This document shows, in pieces, positions 17,691 to 27,210 of a DNA stretch of 64,000 nt. Location of the stretch: assembly GCA_016929335.1 (NCBI GenBank), contig JAFGIY010000258.1:1-64000 (forward strand), read 5' to 3'. The translations under genes and the position numbers were made by a program. A model generated the notes under the pieces. The model saw only the letters and a program-made list of their open reading frames with translations. It made no database searches and was not told where the DNA came from. Numbering within the stretch: the first letter of the stretch is position 1; each line of letters opens with the position of its first letter. Source of the stretch: Acidobacteriota bacterium (lineage in GTDB: Bacteria; Acidobacteriota; UBA6911).

Positions 17691-17730
17691 ATAAAAAAAC
17701 CGGCGCGGAGCCAGGTCCCGCGCCGGTTTT
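17691..17730 (-). terminator. rho-independent terminator of the pil operon
   Basis: An inverted repeat with arms CCGGCGCGG and CCGCGCCGG, loop of about 9 nt, is followed on the minus strand by a run of seven T. It lies 23 bp beyond the pilQ stop, the ideal place to end the pilMNOPQ transcript. The + strand also has a short T run, so it may work in both directions. Confidence 0.85.
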
Positions 17731-17752
17731 CAGGTTTCCTGCATTTGCGAAC

Positions 17753-20155
17753 TTACTTTACTATGCGAGGAGTAACGAAAAATAACACTTCTTGGGTGCT
17801 TCTCGTAACGGCTGTGCGCCGGAACAGGTTGCCGACGACGGGCAGGGATCCCAGTCCGGGCACTTTATCTTCCGAATTTGATTCGCTGTCGATAAGGATT
17901 CCGCCGATAACCGTCGTCCCTCCATCGCTGACCAGAATGCGGGTGCTTGACTCGCTTGTCCGGATGGATGGTATGCCGTCGACGTTATTAGCCCAGTCCG
18001 GAGTGTTGTTCTCGACTTTCAGGTCCAGGACAATATTTCCTTCATAGGTAATTTGCGGCGTAACCGTAAGGGTCAGGGCTGCATTCTGGAATTGCACGGT
18101 AACGGTGTTGTTGGCGACAATCTGAACGGGGAAGCGAACGCCCTGAGTGATAACAGCCGAGCTATTGTTCTGCGCCGTTACCTTGGGTTGGGAAATGAGC
18201 TTCGCCAGACCCTTGCTCTCTCCTGCGGTGATGGCAGCATCCAGCAGGAACGTGTCGAAAATATTGCCGATGGATATTCCCAGGCCGCCGAATGCCTTTG
18301 TGGCCGGCAGGTTCACATTATAGTTGCCTTTATCCTGGCTTGATCCGGTGCTGACTGCGGCACTGTTGGACGCCTTGGATTCGGAAGCGCCTCTCCCGGT
18401 TACCGGATTCCCCGCGACATATGTTGAGTTGGGGGTCGCGCTCGGGCGAGTGCCGCCTATCGTTCCAAAGGTGTTGGGTCCGCCGACTGTGACACGTTCG
18501 AGATTGCCTTGAACGAATCCGAACTGGATACCGATTGCCCGGGCAAAATCGCGTGTTGCCGACACAATGCGTGCTTCAATCTCCACTTGAGGCTGAGGAA
18601 TGTCAAGCGCCTCGATGAGTTTTACCAGCTTATCCAATGAGCTCGGCAGGTCCGTCAGAATCAGTGAGTTTGTGCGTTCATCGAGCACAATAGTGCCTCT
18701 CACGGTTTTTTGATCGGCAAGAGCTTTAACAAGGTCAACCGCTTTGGCATAGTTCAGGCGCTTAACGCGGGTTTCGACATCGGATGCCAGAAGGGTAGCC
18801 TTCTTAAGAGCTTCTTTCTGCTTCGCTTCTTCCTGTAGAGTAGCCTTTCTGGTGATCCGGACCAGATTGCCTTCCACTTGTTTATCCAGAGCCCGAGTGG
18901 CCAGGGCCATATCAAAGACCTGATCCCAGGGAATTTTTTCTCCCTTGATGGAAATGGTGCCTTTGACATCCGGATCCACCACAACATTGATCCCGCCTTC
19001 TTCGGCCATCAGCCGGAAAAAGTCAACCAAGGGCATGTCGATGAGATCCAATGTCAGCGGTTGCCCGGTATACCGGGTATTCACACTGGGAGCCACTCTC
19101 GGCGGAGCAGGCATTGCCGCAGGCATTAATGCTGCTACCAGCGGCGCGGTATCCACCTTGTTTCTGGCGGCCTGCGATGTGGCCGGACGCGGCTTGGATT
19201 CCGCAGCGGCAACAGGAGAGTCTTTCGGTTTATCCGATTTCTGGGGCGTTGCTTCCGCCTGAACCGCGGCGGGCTTTGCCTGCGAAGAGGGCTTCTTCAC
19301 AGTTGGTTCGGCCGGCGCCGGTTTTGGTTCAGCCTTGGCAACCGCAGGTTGCGGAGATTCCGGTTTCACCTGAGCTTTTTCCGGTTTGGTTGCAGGCGGT
19401 GGGGTCGGAGCAGCAGGGGGCTTCGCGGCTGATTCCGCTTGAGGCATCCTGGTTTCCTTCACCTCAACCTTGGGAGTCTCCGACGCCAGAGGCTTGTAGG
19501 GTTTCGTTACCATTTTCGGCTCTGAAACATCCTGTGCCCGGCTGGGCGCTGCCTTTACGGTCGGAGCGGCGGTGACTGCAAGAGGATTGGGCGGCTCGGT
19601 GCGAAAAACAATGAGGACTTGCGACTCGTCCTGATTGAGTTCATGAGCTCCATACCCTTTTTCCAGATCACACACGACCCGGGCAATGGGTGTCGGCGAA
19701 CTCTGGAATTGCTGCACCCTTACCTGTTTCAATGAAGATGAGTTCACCGGTAGTTTTGCAAACTGGACCTTGTTTCTTGTGTTCGGAAAATCAAGAACAA
19801 GCCGGGGAGGATTATCCAGAATGATCTCCGTCGGGTTGATGGACCGGTCTGCTATCACGGTGACAGTTAGTTTGCCGTCCTCGGGAGCAACCTTAATATC
19901 GGTGATGGCGCTTGCCTGATACGGCACGGTGGCCATCTTTCCGGCAGCTTCCTTTGCCAAAGCTCCGGAATCGGCGGGAGCCGCCGAATTGGGCTGCATT
20001 TGAGGCGGTTTAGAGCTGACGGGCTTATCTTGAGCATAATCCAATCTAGGAACAACAAACGCCAGCAATAGGAGAAGGATCGCGCATACGGTCCCGCTCA
20101 CGTTACTTGACGCAAGATTTCTGATTATGGTGCTTCGAATTTTCATACCAGCCAT
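17753..20155 (-). CDS. pilQ: type IV pilus secretin PilQ
   Basis: The outer-membrane secretin through which the type IV pilus passes. The product is about 800 residues; ATG 20146 (MKIRST) may be the true start. It has a signal peptide (about 15-40) and an AMIN peptidoglycan-binding domain (about 80-190, VLDFPNTRNKVQF). A Pro/Ala/Lys-rich linker follows (about 210-345), then an STN domain (LIDMPLVDFFRLMAEEGGIN, about 385) and one secretin N domain (about 470-540, LDERTNSLILTDLP). The secretin domain (about 650-800) ends FFVTPRIVK. Only one N-domain of this class precedes the secretin. It is the last gene of pilMNOPQ, 1 bp after pilP. Confidence 0.93.
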   Translation of the reverse strand: MAGMKIRSTIIRNLASSNVSGTVCAILLLLLAFVVPRLDYAQDKPVSSKPPQMQPNSAAPADSGALAKEAAGKMATVPYQASAITDIKVAPEDGKLTVTVIADRSINPTEIILDNPPRLVLDFPNTRNKVQFAKLPVNSSSLKQVRVQQFQSSPTPIARVVCDLEKGYGAHELNQDESQVLIVFRTEPPNPLAVTAAPTVKAAPSRAQDVSEPKMVTKPYKPLASETPKVEVKETRMPQAESAAKPPAAPTPPPATKPEKAQVKPESPQPAVAKAEPKPAPAEPTVKKPSSQAKPAAVQAEATPQKSDKPKDSPVAAAESKPRPATSQAARNKVDTAPLVAALMPAAMPAPPRVAPSVNTRYTGQPLTLDLIDMPLVDFFRLMAEEGGINVVVDPDVKGTISIKGEKIPWDQVFDMALATRALDKQVEGNLVRITRKATLQEEAKQKEALKKATLLASDVETRVKRLNYAKAVDLVKALADQKTVRGTIVLDERTNSLILTDLPSSLDKLVKLIEALDIPQPQVEIEARIVSATRDFARAIGIQFGFVQGNLERVTVGGPNTFGTIGGTRPSATPNSTYVAGNPVTGRGASESKASNSAAVSTGSSQDKGNYNVNLPATKAFGGLGISIGNIFDTFLLDAAITAGESKGLAKLISQPKVTAQNNSSAVITQGVRFPVQIVANNTVTVQFQNAALTLTVTPQITYEGNIVLDLKVENNTPDWANNVDGIPSIRTSESSTRILVSDGGTTVIGGILIDSESNSEDKVPGLGSLPVVGNLFRRTAVTRSTQEVLFFVTPRIVK

Positions 20156-20156
20156 C

Positions 20157-20717
20157 CTATTGTGTCCTTAGCCGCTTAGTAACATCCTGGGTCAGTGTTT
20201 TTCCGGATTTCAGTTTAGTTTCTCGGACAAAAGTTATGGAATCGTCTTGAATTGCTTTTACATATCCATCGAAAAGCCTATCGCCTTCTCTAATAAAATA
20301 GGCACGAGAGTCCGCAGCTCGGAGTATTGCTGTGTTTCCGGCTTCGCGGATAGTGACGCCCTGGAGTTTTGCCTGTGCAATGTATGTGCCGGCTATCCCC
20401 GGAGGAGGGAGTCCGCGATCTACCTCTTCGTCGGCCTGCTGCGTTGCCTTTTTCTTCAAAAAGAGCGGATTTAAAAATGGATCCCGTCGGCTTCCGGATT
20501 GATAGCGGACCCCGGAATATTTGATGGGATTTTCTGCAGGATTTGTGGTGCTCTCTGCTGCTTCCTGTGCAATCAAGGGCAAACAAAGGAGCATCGGAAG
20601 GAACGTCCACAAAAGGCCTTTTCGCCCGTACGAGCTGAACGGACTGTGATTCATATCGTTCAACGGGCGCCATATTGCGAGCCGTGTGATTGCTATTGAG
20701 AAAATGCTGACCATCAC
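20157..20717 (-). CDS. pilP: type IV pilus assembly lipoprotein-like PilP
   Basis: PilP links the inner-membrane PilN/PilO complex to the PilQ secretin. It is 186 residues with a hydrophobic N-terminal segment (about 34-52). The conserved stretch YQSGSRRDPFLNPLF (about 72-86) is the PilP-type RDPF motif. The C-terminal beta domain follows (LQGVTIREAGNTAIL, then EGDRLFDGYVKAI). There is no clear lipobox Cys, unlike classical PilP. It overlaps pilO by 4 bp. A later start (ATG 20657) would give a more usual signal sequence. Confidence 0.85.
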   Translation of the reverse strand: MMVSIFSIAITRLAIWRPLNDMNHSPFSSYGRKGLLWTFLPMLLCLPLIAQEAAESTTNPAENPIKYSGVRYQSGSRRDPFLNPLFLKKKATQQADEEVDRGLPPPGIAGTYIAQAKLQGVTIREAGNTAILRAADSRAYFIREGDRLFDGYVKAIQDDSITFVRETKLKSGKTLTQDVTKRLRTQ

Positions 20718-21337
20718 CGCTTTTTCTCCTTCTTTCTATCATCAACCTGGGGTGAGACAACCTGATCTTCCCTGAAAACGAAGGTTGTTGCCGTGCAGCT
20801 GGCAGTGAGCGTCCGAGACGGATCGGTCGCTTGCGCATTCGAACCTGAAATGGAGATGGATCCCACGTCTATGATTCGGGTTGCGCGGCTGACCTTTTCA
20901 AAGAATGAGCCCAGCCCGTCATAGTTGCCTTCGACCTCAATCTGTATGGGCCAGTCGGAATGAAAGGCACGAGGAACTACCGGTTGCGGCGTGAACCGGT
21001 TGATCTTGAGACTGCTGGATGCCGCCATCTGCTGCACGCTTCTCAGAACGGACGGGGTTTCCTTCTGGGCAGGCAGAATGCTCTGCAACACCGCGAGCCG
21101 CTGTTCCAGCTGGGACAACTCCTGTTTGAAACGCTTAAGCTGATTTTCGATTGCTGTGCCCTGTGCGACGCTTTTTTCCAGTTTGACAACCTCAGCCTGG
21201 ACCTTCTTTTGCTCTTTGATGATGTCCTTCAGGTAGTAGAAATAAAACACGAAGGCCAGGCAGAACACGATTACGGTGAAGATGGAAATTTGAGCTGAGC
21301 GGGGCAGGTTCTCAAAACGATAGTCACTGATAGCCAT
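20714..21337 (-). CDS. pilO: type IV pilus inner-membrane protein PilO
   Basis: A 207-residue bitopic protein with a transmembrane helix at about 18-36 (IFTVIVFCLAFVFYFYYL), a coiled coil (about 40-88) and a ferredoxin-like periplasmic domain (about 95-190). The latter contains RFTPQPVVPRAFHSDWPIQIEVEG and YDGLGSFFEKVSR, the most conserved part of PilO. It forms the alignment subcomplex with PilN. It lies 4 bp after pilN and overlaps pilP. Confidence 0.9.
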   Translation of the reverse strand: MAISDYRFENLPRSAQISIFTVIVFCLAFVFYFYYLKDIIKEQKKVQAEVVKLEKSVAQGTAIENQLKRFKQELSQLEQRLAVLQSILPAQKETPSVLRSVQQMAASSSLKINRFTPQPVVPRAFHSDWPIQIEVEGNYDGLGSFFEKVSRATRIIDVGSISISGSNAQATDPSRTLTASCTATTFVFREDQVVSPQVDDRKKEKKR

Positions 21338-21341
21338 ATCT

Positions 21342-21905
21342 TCACTCCGCCTGTGATTTCGTTAAGCTCATGCAGATGAGCGAGAATTTTGAGGCTTCTT
21401 TTTGGCTTTCGATGGATTCAAGGTCCACGCTCGCAAAAATCCCGCTAGCCGTAAGATTGCTCATAAAGTCGGGGATCACCTCGGTATGTTCGGTGTATCC
21501 GACGATCTTTATCCGATCTGCTTTCTGGGTAAGTGATGTAAGCCAAAGGACTCCGTCTCGCGGAATACTTTGAAGTACGCTGTTCATCAGAAGAACGGGA
21601 CCGGTTTGGTTTTCCTTCAGCTTTTCGATGACATCGATTCGGCTTTGGCGAAGCTGTTTCAGCTTCTCGTATTTTTCGATCTCTCTTTTCAATGTCTGAA
21701 GGCGTGCTTCTTCGATGCGAAGCTTGTCCCGTTTTTCGACAGATGCACGGAGTTGATGCTGGACATAGAAGTACCAGGTTGCCGTCGCTCCCGCGACCAA
21801 CAAAAAAATCACAAGATATATCAAACCTGTCCGCGATACGGCCGGTGCAGTAAATGTCTTGCGTACCGGGGCTGTTTGATCTTTTAGCAAATTCACTTTG
21901 ATCAT
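21342..21905 (-). CDS. pilN: type IV pilus inner-membrane protein PilN
   Basis: PilN docks on PilM in the cytoplasm and pairs with PilO in the periplasm. It is 187 residues from ATG 21905, which begins MIKVNLLKDQ. That is the conserved cytoplasmic IN(V)LLP-like motif that inserts into PilM, so the longer in-frame start at 21968 is rejected. A transmembrane helix spans about 24-46, then a coiled coil and the ferredoxin-like domain with QSIPRDGVLWLTSLTQKADR. It follows pilM by 7 bp. Confidence 0.9.
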   Translation of the reverse strand: MIKVNLLKDQTAPVRKTFTAPAVSRTGLIYLVIFLLVAGATATWYFYVQHQLRASVEKRDKLRIEEARLQTLKREIEKYEKLKQLRQSRIDVIEKLKENQTGPVLLMNSVLQSIPRDGVLWLTSLTQKADRIKIVGYTEHTEVIPDFMSNLTASGIFASVDLESIESQKEASKFSLICMSLTKSQAE

Positions 21906-21912
21906 AGCCGCT

Positions 21913-22974
21913 CTATCCCTCGACACTCCGGAGTGCCAACCCGATCGCGATCGCGAGATCCGGAGCACGATCGGCGATCATTGAGGATGAGAATCGCTTT
22001 GGATCGAATGTAATCTTTTTGAAGCTGTTGAACTTCTCAGTCGGAATTTCGAATTTCCGCTCGAGGGTTTCTATCAAACCGGGCGTGTGTGCGGCTCCGC
22101 CGCTCACAATCATTCGATCGATGTGGTCAACAGTCGTGGTGGATTTGAAGAAATCATATGTCTTTTGAATTTCAAGACAGATGATTTCCGTTACAGATTC
22201 GATGACATGGGTGGCTTCCTTGGGATCAATATTCTCGACCGCTTCGCCGTGCTTTAAAGCCTGGGCCTGGCTATAGCCGAGATTGAATTCCTTCTGGATA
22301 AATTCCGTGTACTGATGGCCGCCAACTCCGACATCGCGAGTGAACAGAAAATCGGTGCCGGAGACAATATTAATAGTCATCGTACTGGCCCCGATGTCCA
22401 ACAGCGCTACGGTATTTTGGCTGGTCGGCGCATAGTTGGCTTCATAGGCGTTCTGAAGAGCAAATGCATCGACATCCATGAGTACGGGGGTTTTGCCGGC
22501 CATCTTAATGACGCTTGTATAGTCCGTGATTTTGTCTTTTTTCACGGCTACAAGCAGAATGTCCAGGTTCCCCGTTCCGACATTCTCTCCCAGAACTTGA
22601 TAGTCCATGTTGACATCCGCGATATCGAAGGGAATGTATTGTTCTGCTTCCCATCGAATAGACTCGGCCAAGTCTTCATCGCTTTGAACGGGGAGAGAGA
22701 TCTTTTTGACTATTACCGAATGGCCGGAAATCGAAGTGGTTATACGCCCGTTCTTAATGTTCTGATGGGTGAAAATTTTGCCGATCGCATCGGATACCGG
22801 TATTTTGGAAATAATGACTCCATCCACAATACAGTCGGGCTGGAGTTCCTCGATACCCAGGCTGACCAGTTCATATTCCCCTTTTCGAGTCGGGCGGAGT
22901 TCCGCAGCTTTGAGAACTCTCGAGCCGATGTCGAGACCAACTGCCTGTTTGTTGCGATTAAGGAGACTTGCCAT
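21913..22974 (-). CDS. pilM: type IV pilus assembly ATPase-like protein PilM
   Basis: A 353-residue cytoplasmic actin/FtsA-like protein that binds ATP and the PilN N-terminus. Its actin-fold signatures are AVGLDIGSRVLKAAEL (about 11-26), VALLDIGASTMTINIV (about 189-204) and VSGGAAHTPGLIETL (about 290-304). It is the first gene of pilMNOPQ. A 785-bp gap lies upstream, in which I find no clear sigma-54 or sigma-70 promoter on this strand. Confidence 0.93.
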   Translation of the reverse strand: MASLLNRNKQAVGLDIGSRVLKAAELRPTRKGEYELVSLGIEELQPDCIVDGVIISKIPVSDAIGKIFTHQNIKNGRITTSISGHSVIVKKISLPVQSDEDLAESIRWEAEQYIPFDIADVNMDYQVLGENVGTGNLDILLVAVKKDKITDYTSVIKMAGKTPVLMDVDAFALQNAYEANYAPTSQNTVALLDIGASTMTINIVSGTDFLFTRDVGVGGHQYTEFIQKEFNLGYSQAQALKHGEAVENIDPKEATHVIESVTEIICLEIQKTYDFFKSTTTVDHIDRMIVSGGAAHTPGLIETLERKFEIPTEKFNSFKKITFDPKRFSSSMIADRAPDLAIAIGLALRSVEG

Positions 22975-23689
22975 AGTTTGTTTGCCGAGTTATTCCTGTT
23001 TCCAGTTGAGACCGTTTTTAAAAAAACAATTTTTTCGATACAAACGATTCATTGGATTTCCTCAGAATTGCCATGCCGGAGCAGGCAACCTGCTACTCTT
23101 ATCGTTCTCTGTGGCTAACATGTTGCGTTTTTTCTGAAAAGCGCTGGTGATGAAAATCACGAATGCCGCAAATTTTTCAAAACGCTCCGATCGTTAAGAA
23201 TTTGCAGATCTCTTCGCCTTGCATTGCATTCCCTGTCCGGCGACAGGCTCCAAAGCGGCTCCCAATGCGGTTAAGACGATGCATCAGCCGAGATGAAATC
23301 CGCATTTTGGGCCGACTGCACCTGAAAGGAGTTCCCGTATTTATCGGAGGGGTATTGCAGGATTCATTCGAACTGCTCTCAGGTTTTTACATAGGGCCCG
23401 CCTTTTTTTCTCAAAGAGCGTGGTGCTGTCGGTCTGTCCTGTAGCGCATCTTTATATATAAGCCGGATATTTTGTCCCGACAGTATTCCAATCCATCTCT
23501 GCGCGGAGGAAGCAAAATCGGCTATGGAATTGCCGGTCCTCCGTCCCGAATCCTGACCTCGACCTGAGGATCCATGCAGAAATATTTCGGCGAGGGCTTG
23601 GCGATTTCAAAAAATAATGGGATATTTTAAATTTTGGGATGGAAAACCTTCGGAAATCGAGGAAGATGATATTGAAGCGGCAATTCCTC
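22975..23689. other. long divergent intergenic region between pilM and rplM
   Basis: About 715 bp without a supported gene. A 93-codon open frame (23163-23444, +) shows neither a good ribosome site nor recognisable content. The region must contain the pilM promoter on the minus strand. A run of A/T bases near 23015-23040 lies in the right place but has no consensus hexamers. I recognise no RNA gene. Confidence 0.4.
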
Positions 23690-23718
23690 TTGACACATGC
23701 ATTTCACTTGGATAGCCT
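23690..23718 (+). promoter_or_regulatory. sigma-70 promoter of the rplM-rpsI block
   Basis: TTGACA (23690-23695), a 17-bp spacer and TAGCCT (23713-23718) lie about 42 bp before the rplM ATG. The -35 is perfect and the -10 shares T1, A2 and T6 with the consensus. It is placed to drive rplM-rpsI and possibly rpsB. Confidence 0.65.
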
Positions 23719-23759
23719 AAAGGATTATTCTGCTAAGTAGTTAACTGAGGGAGACTGTA

Positions 23760-24188
23760 ATGAAGAGCTTTATCCCCCGTGATAGGGATATTCAGAAACA
23801 TTGGCACGTTATTGATGCGGAGGGGCAAATCCTTGGACGGTTAGCCACCAAAGCCGCCAGACTGCTCACTGGAAAAGACAAACCGATTTATACTCCTTTT
23901 CTCGATACCGGAGATCACGTCATCATTATTAATGCAGAAAAGGTTAAGCTGACAGGTAAGAAGCTTTCGGAAAAGCTTTATCGCCATCATACGGGTTACC
24001 CTGGAGGATTGCGAGAAACCACGGCCGGTATGCTGTTGGCGAAGGATCCCGGAAAATTGGTGCGAGAGGCCGTGATCGGCATGCTTCCTAAAACGAAACT
24101 TGGACGGGCTATGCGAAGAAAGCTTAAGGTTTATCAAGGACCCCAGCATCCGCATCAGGCTCAACAACCGAAACCGTTGGCTTTATAG
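23760..24188 (+). CDS. rplM: 50S ribosomal protein L13
   Basis: A 142-residue L13, complete. The conserved parts are HWHVIDAEGQILGRLATKAA (about 14-33), GDHVIIINAEKVKLTGKK (about 53-70), YRHHTGYPGG (about 75) and AVIGMLPKTKLGRAM (about 103). GAGGGAG precedes ATG 23760. It is paired with rpsI as in almost all bacteria. Confidence 0.97.
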   Translation: MKSFIPRDRDIQKHWHVIDAEGQILGRLATKAARLLTGKDKPIYTPFLDTGDHVIIINAEKVKLTGKKLSEKLYRHHTGYPGGLRETTAGMLLAKDPGKLVREAVIGMLPKTKLGRAMRRKLKVYQGPQHPHQAQQPKPLAL

Positions 24189-24233
24189 CCCTATCCAATA
24201 TTAAGCGAGCTTTATATCGAACTGAGGAATTGA

Positions 24234-24626
24234 ATGGCAATAGTCAAATACTACGGTACAGGGAAGAGAAAGAGTTCTACGGCTCGTGTACATCTTTTGC
24301 CCGGGGCCGGTCAGGTGACCGTCAACAAGCACGATCTGAGCGAATACTTCAAGAGCGAAACGCAGCGAACGGTGATCCGCTATCCATTGGCGGTTACGGA
24401 CAACCTCGGCAAATTTGATATTCGAGCCATCGTAAGCGGAGGGGGCACCTCCGGACAAGCGGGTGCTATCCGGCTTGGAATTGCCAATGCGCTGTTGCAG
24501 TTCAATGCCGAACTGCGTCCACGATTGAAACGAGCGGGGCTGCTCAGCCGAGACTCCCGCATCAAGGAACGAAAGAAATACGGTCAGAAGGGAGCTCGCA
24601 AGAGATTCCAATTCTCGAAGCGATAG
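24234..24626 (+). CDS. rpsI: 30S ribosomal protein S9
   Basis: A 130-residue S9 whose extended C-terminal tail reaches the P-site tRNA anticodon. It shows [20 protein letters not shown] at the start, [19 protein letters not shown] in the core, [20 protein letters not shown] and the basic end FSKR. The terminal Lys-Arg is conserved. It is 45 bp downstream of rplM. Confidence 0.97.
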   Translation: MAIVKYYGTGKRKSSTARVHLLPGAGQVTVNKHDLSEYFKSETQRTVIRYPLAVTDNLGKFDIRAIVSGGGTSGQAGAIRLGIANALLQFNAELRPRLKRAGLLSRDSRIKERKKYGQKGARKRFQFSKR

Positions 24627-24642
24627 TCTGAGGAGGTTCTAT

Positions 24643-25668
24643 TTGGTTTCGATAACCATGAAGCAGTTGTTGGAGGCGGGAGTTCATTTCGGACACCAAA
24701 CGAAGCGATGGAATCCGAAGATGAAGGAGTATATCTTCGGTCAACGGAATGGCATTTACATTATTGATTTGCAAAAAAGCCTCAAGTTGTTCAAGAACGC
24801 AATTCAATTCGTTTATGAATTGGGTGCTCAGGGGAAGACAATTCTGTTTTTAGGGACCAAGCGCCAGGCGCAGGAAGCCATACAGGAAGCCGCGCAGCGG
24901 ACAGGGACGTATTATGTCAACCAGAGATGGCTGGGAGGGTTCCTGACCAACTTTGTGACCATTCAGAAAAGCATCAAACGATTCCGCGAAATAGAGAGCA
25001 TGCGGAGCAACGGGCAGTATGATCTTTTCTCCAAGAAAGAAGTTGCCCGATACGAGCGTGAGCGAAAAAAACTCGAGAAGAACCTCTCCGGTATCAAAGA
25101 GATGTCCGGATTGCCAAACGCTCTGTTTGTAATCGACACAAAGCTCGAAGCGATTGCCATCAAAGAGGCTGCGAAACTGGGCATCCCGATTATCGGTGTA
25201 GCGGATACAAATTGCGATCCGGACGAAGTCAACTACATCATTCCGGGCAATGACGATGCGCTTCGTGCGATCCGCCTGATAACGGAAACAATCGCGGAAG
25301 CCTATCTGGACGGCAAGGCCGTATTCGAGGCGCAGCAGAAGGAACTGGCCGAACAGATGGAAAAACAGCGGCAGATCCAGGCGCAGCAAGCTTCTGCTGC
25401 TGCGGAAGCGGCAGCCCGCAGGAATGCTGAGAGCAAGGATCTGACCGAAGCCGGAGCCCTTGCCGGCGAAGCAACGCATCCGGGCGAATCTGCGGCAAAA
25501 CCAAAGACTACGGTACGCAAGGCGCTCCAGCGAAAAGCCAAGCCGAAAAAGCCTGAACCCGCGGCTCCAGCGGAAATTACCGCTGCTCCGAATGCCGCAA
25601 ACGAAGCTGCAAGTCTTCCCGAAGCGGAGGGGGAGCGATCGGAAGAGCAGAGTCCTTCCGGCAATTAG
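24643..25668 (+). CDS. rpsB: 30S ribosomal protein S2 with long C-terminal tail
   Basis: The S2 domain (residues 1-225) is ordinary: [29 protein letters not shown]-like [14 protein letters not shown], and [20 protein letters not shown]. The start is TTG 24643 behind a strong AGGAGGT. At 341 residues it is about 85-100 longer than usual. The surplus (about 230-341) is a Gln/Ala/Glu-rich helix ([20 protein letters not shown]) followed by an Ala/Pro/Lys tract, probably disordered. It is followed by tsf, the usual partner. Confidence 0.96.
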   Translation: MVSITMKQLLEAGVHFGHQTKRWNPKMKEYIFGQRNGIYIIDLQKSLKLFKNAIQFVYELGAQGKTILFLGTKRQAQEAIQEAAQRTGTYYVNQRWLGGFLTNFVTIQKSIKRFREIESMRSNGQYDLFSKKEVARYERERKKLEKNLSGIKEMSGLPNALFVIDTKLEAIAIKEAAKLGIPIIGVADTNCDPDEVNYIIPGNDDALRAIRLITETIAEAYLDGKAVFEAQQKELAEQMEKQRQIQAQQASAAAEAAARRNAESKDLTEAGALAGEATHPGESAAKPKTTVRKALQRKAKPKKPEPAAPAEITAAPNAANEAASLPEAEGERSEEQSPSGN

Positions 25669-25766
25669 CAGGCATTTCGCTACGTTATCATTCCATCTCA
25701 CAATTCTCCGATAATTCGGACAGCCGGGGGCGACGGGTTTTTCTGAGAGTGTGTGTTGTTTCATAC

Positions 25767-25784
25767 GCACCGATCTGGGTGCGA
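25767..25784. other. hairpin in the tsf leader
   Basis: CGCACC and GGGTGCG pair around a 5-nt loop about 27 bp upstream of tsf. There is no T run, so it is unlikely to be a full terminator. It may reduce or regulate read-through from rpsB into tsf. Confidence 0.3.
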
Positions 25785-25810
25785 AGAATAGGAAGCACAG
25801 GAGGCTATTG

Positions 25811-26407
25811 ATGGCTATTTCTGCAGAACTGGTGAAGGAACTCAGGGAGAAGACCGGCGTAGGTTTCATGGAATGTAAAAGCGCGCTGCAGGAGTCCAAT
25901 GGAGATATGGAGGCGGCGATAACAATTCTGCGCAAGAGGGGACTGGCTTCTCTGGCTAAGAAGTCCGGCCGGGAAACCAAGGACGGATTGATCGGCGCCT
26001 ATATTCATAACGGCAGCAAAATCGGCGTTATGCTGGAAGTGAACTGTGAGACGGATTTTGTAGCCAGAAATCCCGATTTTCAAACGCTTGTCAAAGATCT
26101 GGCTATGCATATCGCGGCCAGCGAGCCGCAGTTCATACGCAAAGAAGATGTTACCGAAGATGTTTTGGCGAGGGAATGCGAAATATACACCGAGCAGGCC
26201 CGTGCCACAGGGAAGCCTGAAAACGTATTGGCCAAAATGGTCGAAGGGCGGATGTCCAAGTTTTATGCTGAAGTATGCTTGCTGGAACAGCCGTTTGTGA
26301 AAGATCCGGCCATCAGTGTGCGCGATCATATTGCAGCGCATATCCAGAAAATCGGAGAAAACATTCAGGTCCGCCGTTTTGTGCGGTATAAATTGGGCAG
26401 CGAATAA
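25811..26407 (+). CDS. tsf: elongation factor Ts
   Basis: EF-Ts is the guanine-nucleotide exchange factor for EF-Tu. It is 199 residues from ATG 25811, placed after AGGAGG. It starts with [20 protein letters not shown], the UBA-like domain carrying the family signature. [28 protein letters not shown] (about 59-86) is the second signature. The length matches the short, single-dimerisation-domain class of EF-Ts (compare about 283 residues in E. coli). Confidence 0.96.
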   Translation: MAISAELVKELREKTGVGFMECKSALQESNGDMEAAITILRKRGLASLAKKSGRETKDGLIGAYIHNGSKIGVMLEVNCETDFVARNPDFQTLVKDLAMHIAASEPQFIRKEDVTEDVLARECEIYTEQARATGKPENVLAKMVEGRMSKFYAEVCLLEQPFVKDPAISVRDHIAAHIQKIGENIQVRRFVRYKLGSE

Positions 26408-26424
26408 GCGCCGGAGGAGGATGC

Positions 26425-27159
26425 ATGCGGGAGAATCAGCCGGATCCGAAGCCCCGATTCCAGAGAGTATTGCTTAAATTAAGCGGCGAAGCTCTGATGG
26501 GAGACCAGGGCTACGGCGTTGATCCGGCCATGGCGTCCCGGATCGCGGAAGAGATTTCGGAGCTTCATGCACTTGGAGTCCAGGTCGCCGCAACGGTTGG
26601 CGGCGGAAATATAGTCCGTGGCATTTCTGTAAGCGCGGCAGGCATGGATCGGGTCAGCGGCGATTACATGGGGATGCTGGCGACGGTCATCAACGCGCTG
26701 GCGCTGCAGAACGCTCTGGAAAAGAGGGGCGTGTTCACACGGGTCCAGTCGGCGATTGAAATGAAGGAAGTAGCAGAGCCTTTCATCCGCCGCCGGGCTA
26801 TCCGCCATCTCGAAAAAGGGCGAGTCGTTATTTTCGCAGCGGGAACGGGCAACCCATATTTTTCGACCGATACAGCCGCAGCTCTCCGGGCCATGGAGAT
26901 CGGCGCGGAAGTGATTCTAAAAGCCACCAAAGTGGATGGCATCTATGATTCGGATCCCCTCCTCAATCCCTCCGCAAAGCTTTTTAAAGAACTCACCTAT
27001 CTCGAGGTCCTCGAAAAAGGTTTGCGCGTCATGGATACGACCGCCGTATCGCTTTGCATGGAAAACAAACTGCCCATAGTGGTCTTTAATCTTCTTCACC
27101 GAGGCAACATCAAGAGCGTTGTATTGGGTTCGAATGTAGGTTCCATTGTGCGGGCATAG
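26425..27159 (+). CDS. pyrH: uridylate kinase
   Basis: PyrH phosphorylates UMP to UDP. It is 244 residues with [13 protein letters not shown] (about 14-26), [10 protein letters not shown] (about 54), [19 protein letters not shown] (about 133) and [15 protein letters not shown] (about 160). It belongs to the amino-acid-kinase fold. It lies 17 bp after tsf in the conserved rpsB-tsf-pyrH-frr order, behind GGAGGAGG. Confidence 0.96.
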   Translation: MRENQPDPKPRFQRVLLKLSGEALMGDQGYGVDPAMASRIAEEISELHALGVQVAATVGGGNIVRGISVSAAGMDRVSGDYMGMLATVINALALQNALEKRGVFTRVQSAIEMKEVAEPFIRRRAIRHLEKGRVVIFAAGTGNPYFSTDTAAALRAMEIGAEVILKATKVDGIYDSDPLLNPSAKLFKELTYLEVLEKGLRVMDTTAVSLCMENKLPIVVFNLLHRGNIKSVVLGSNVGSIVRA

Positions 27160-27210
27160 GCAGGTCAAGCTGTGCCCCGCCTTTGCTTATCCAAAGGAGG
27201 TTATATCCTG

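Noticed and set aside
23163-23444. A 93-codon open frame upstream of rplM
   Set aside because: No ribosome site, no recognisable motif and a composition that looks non-coding.
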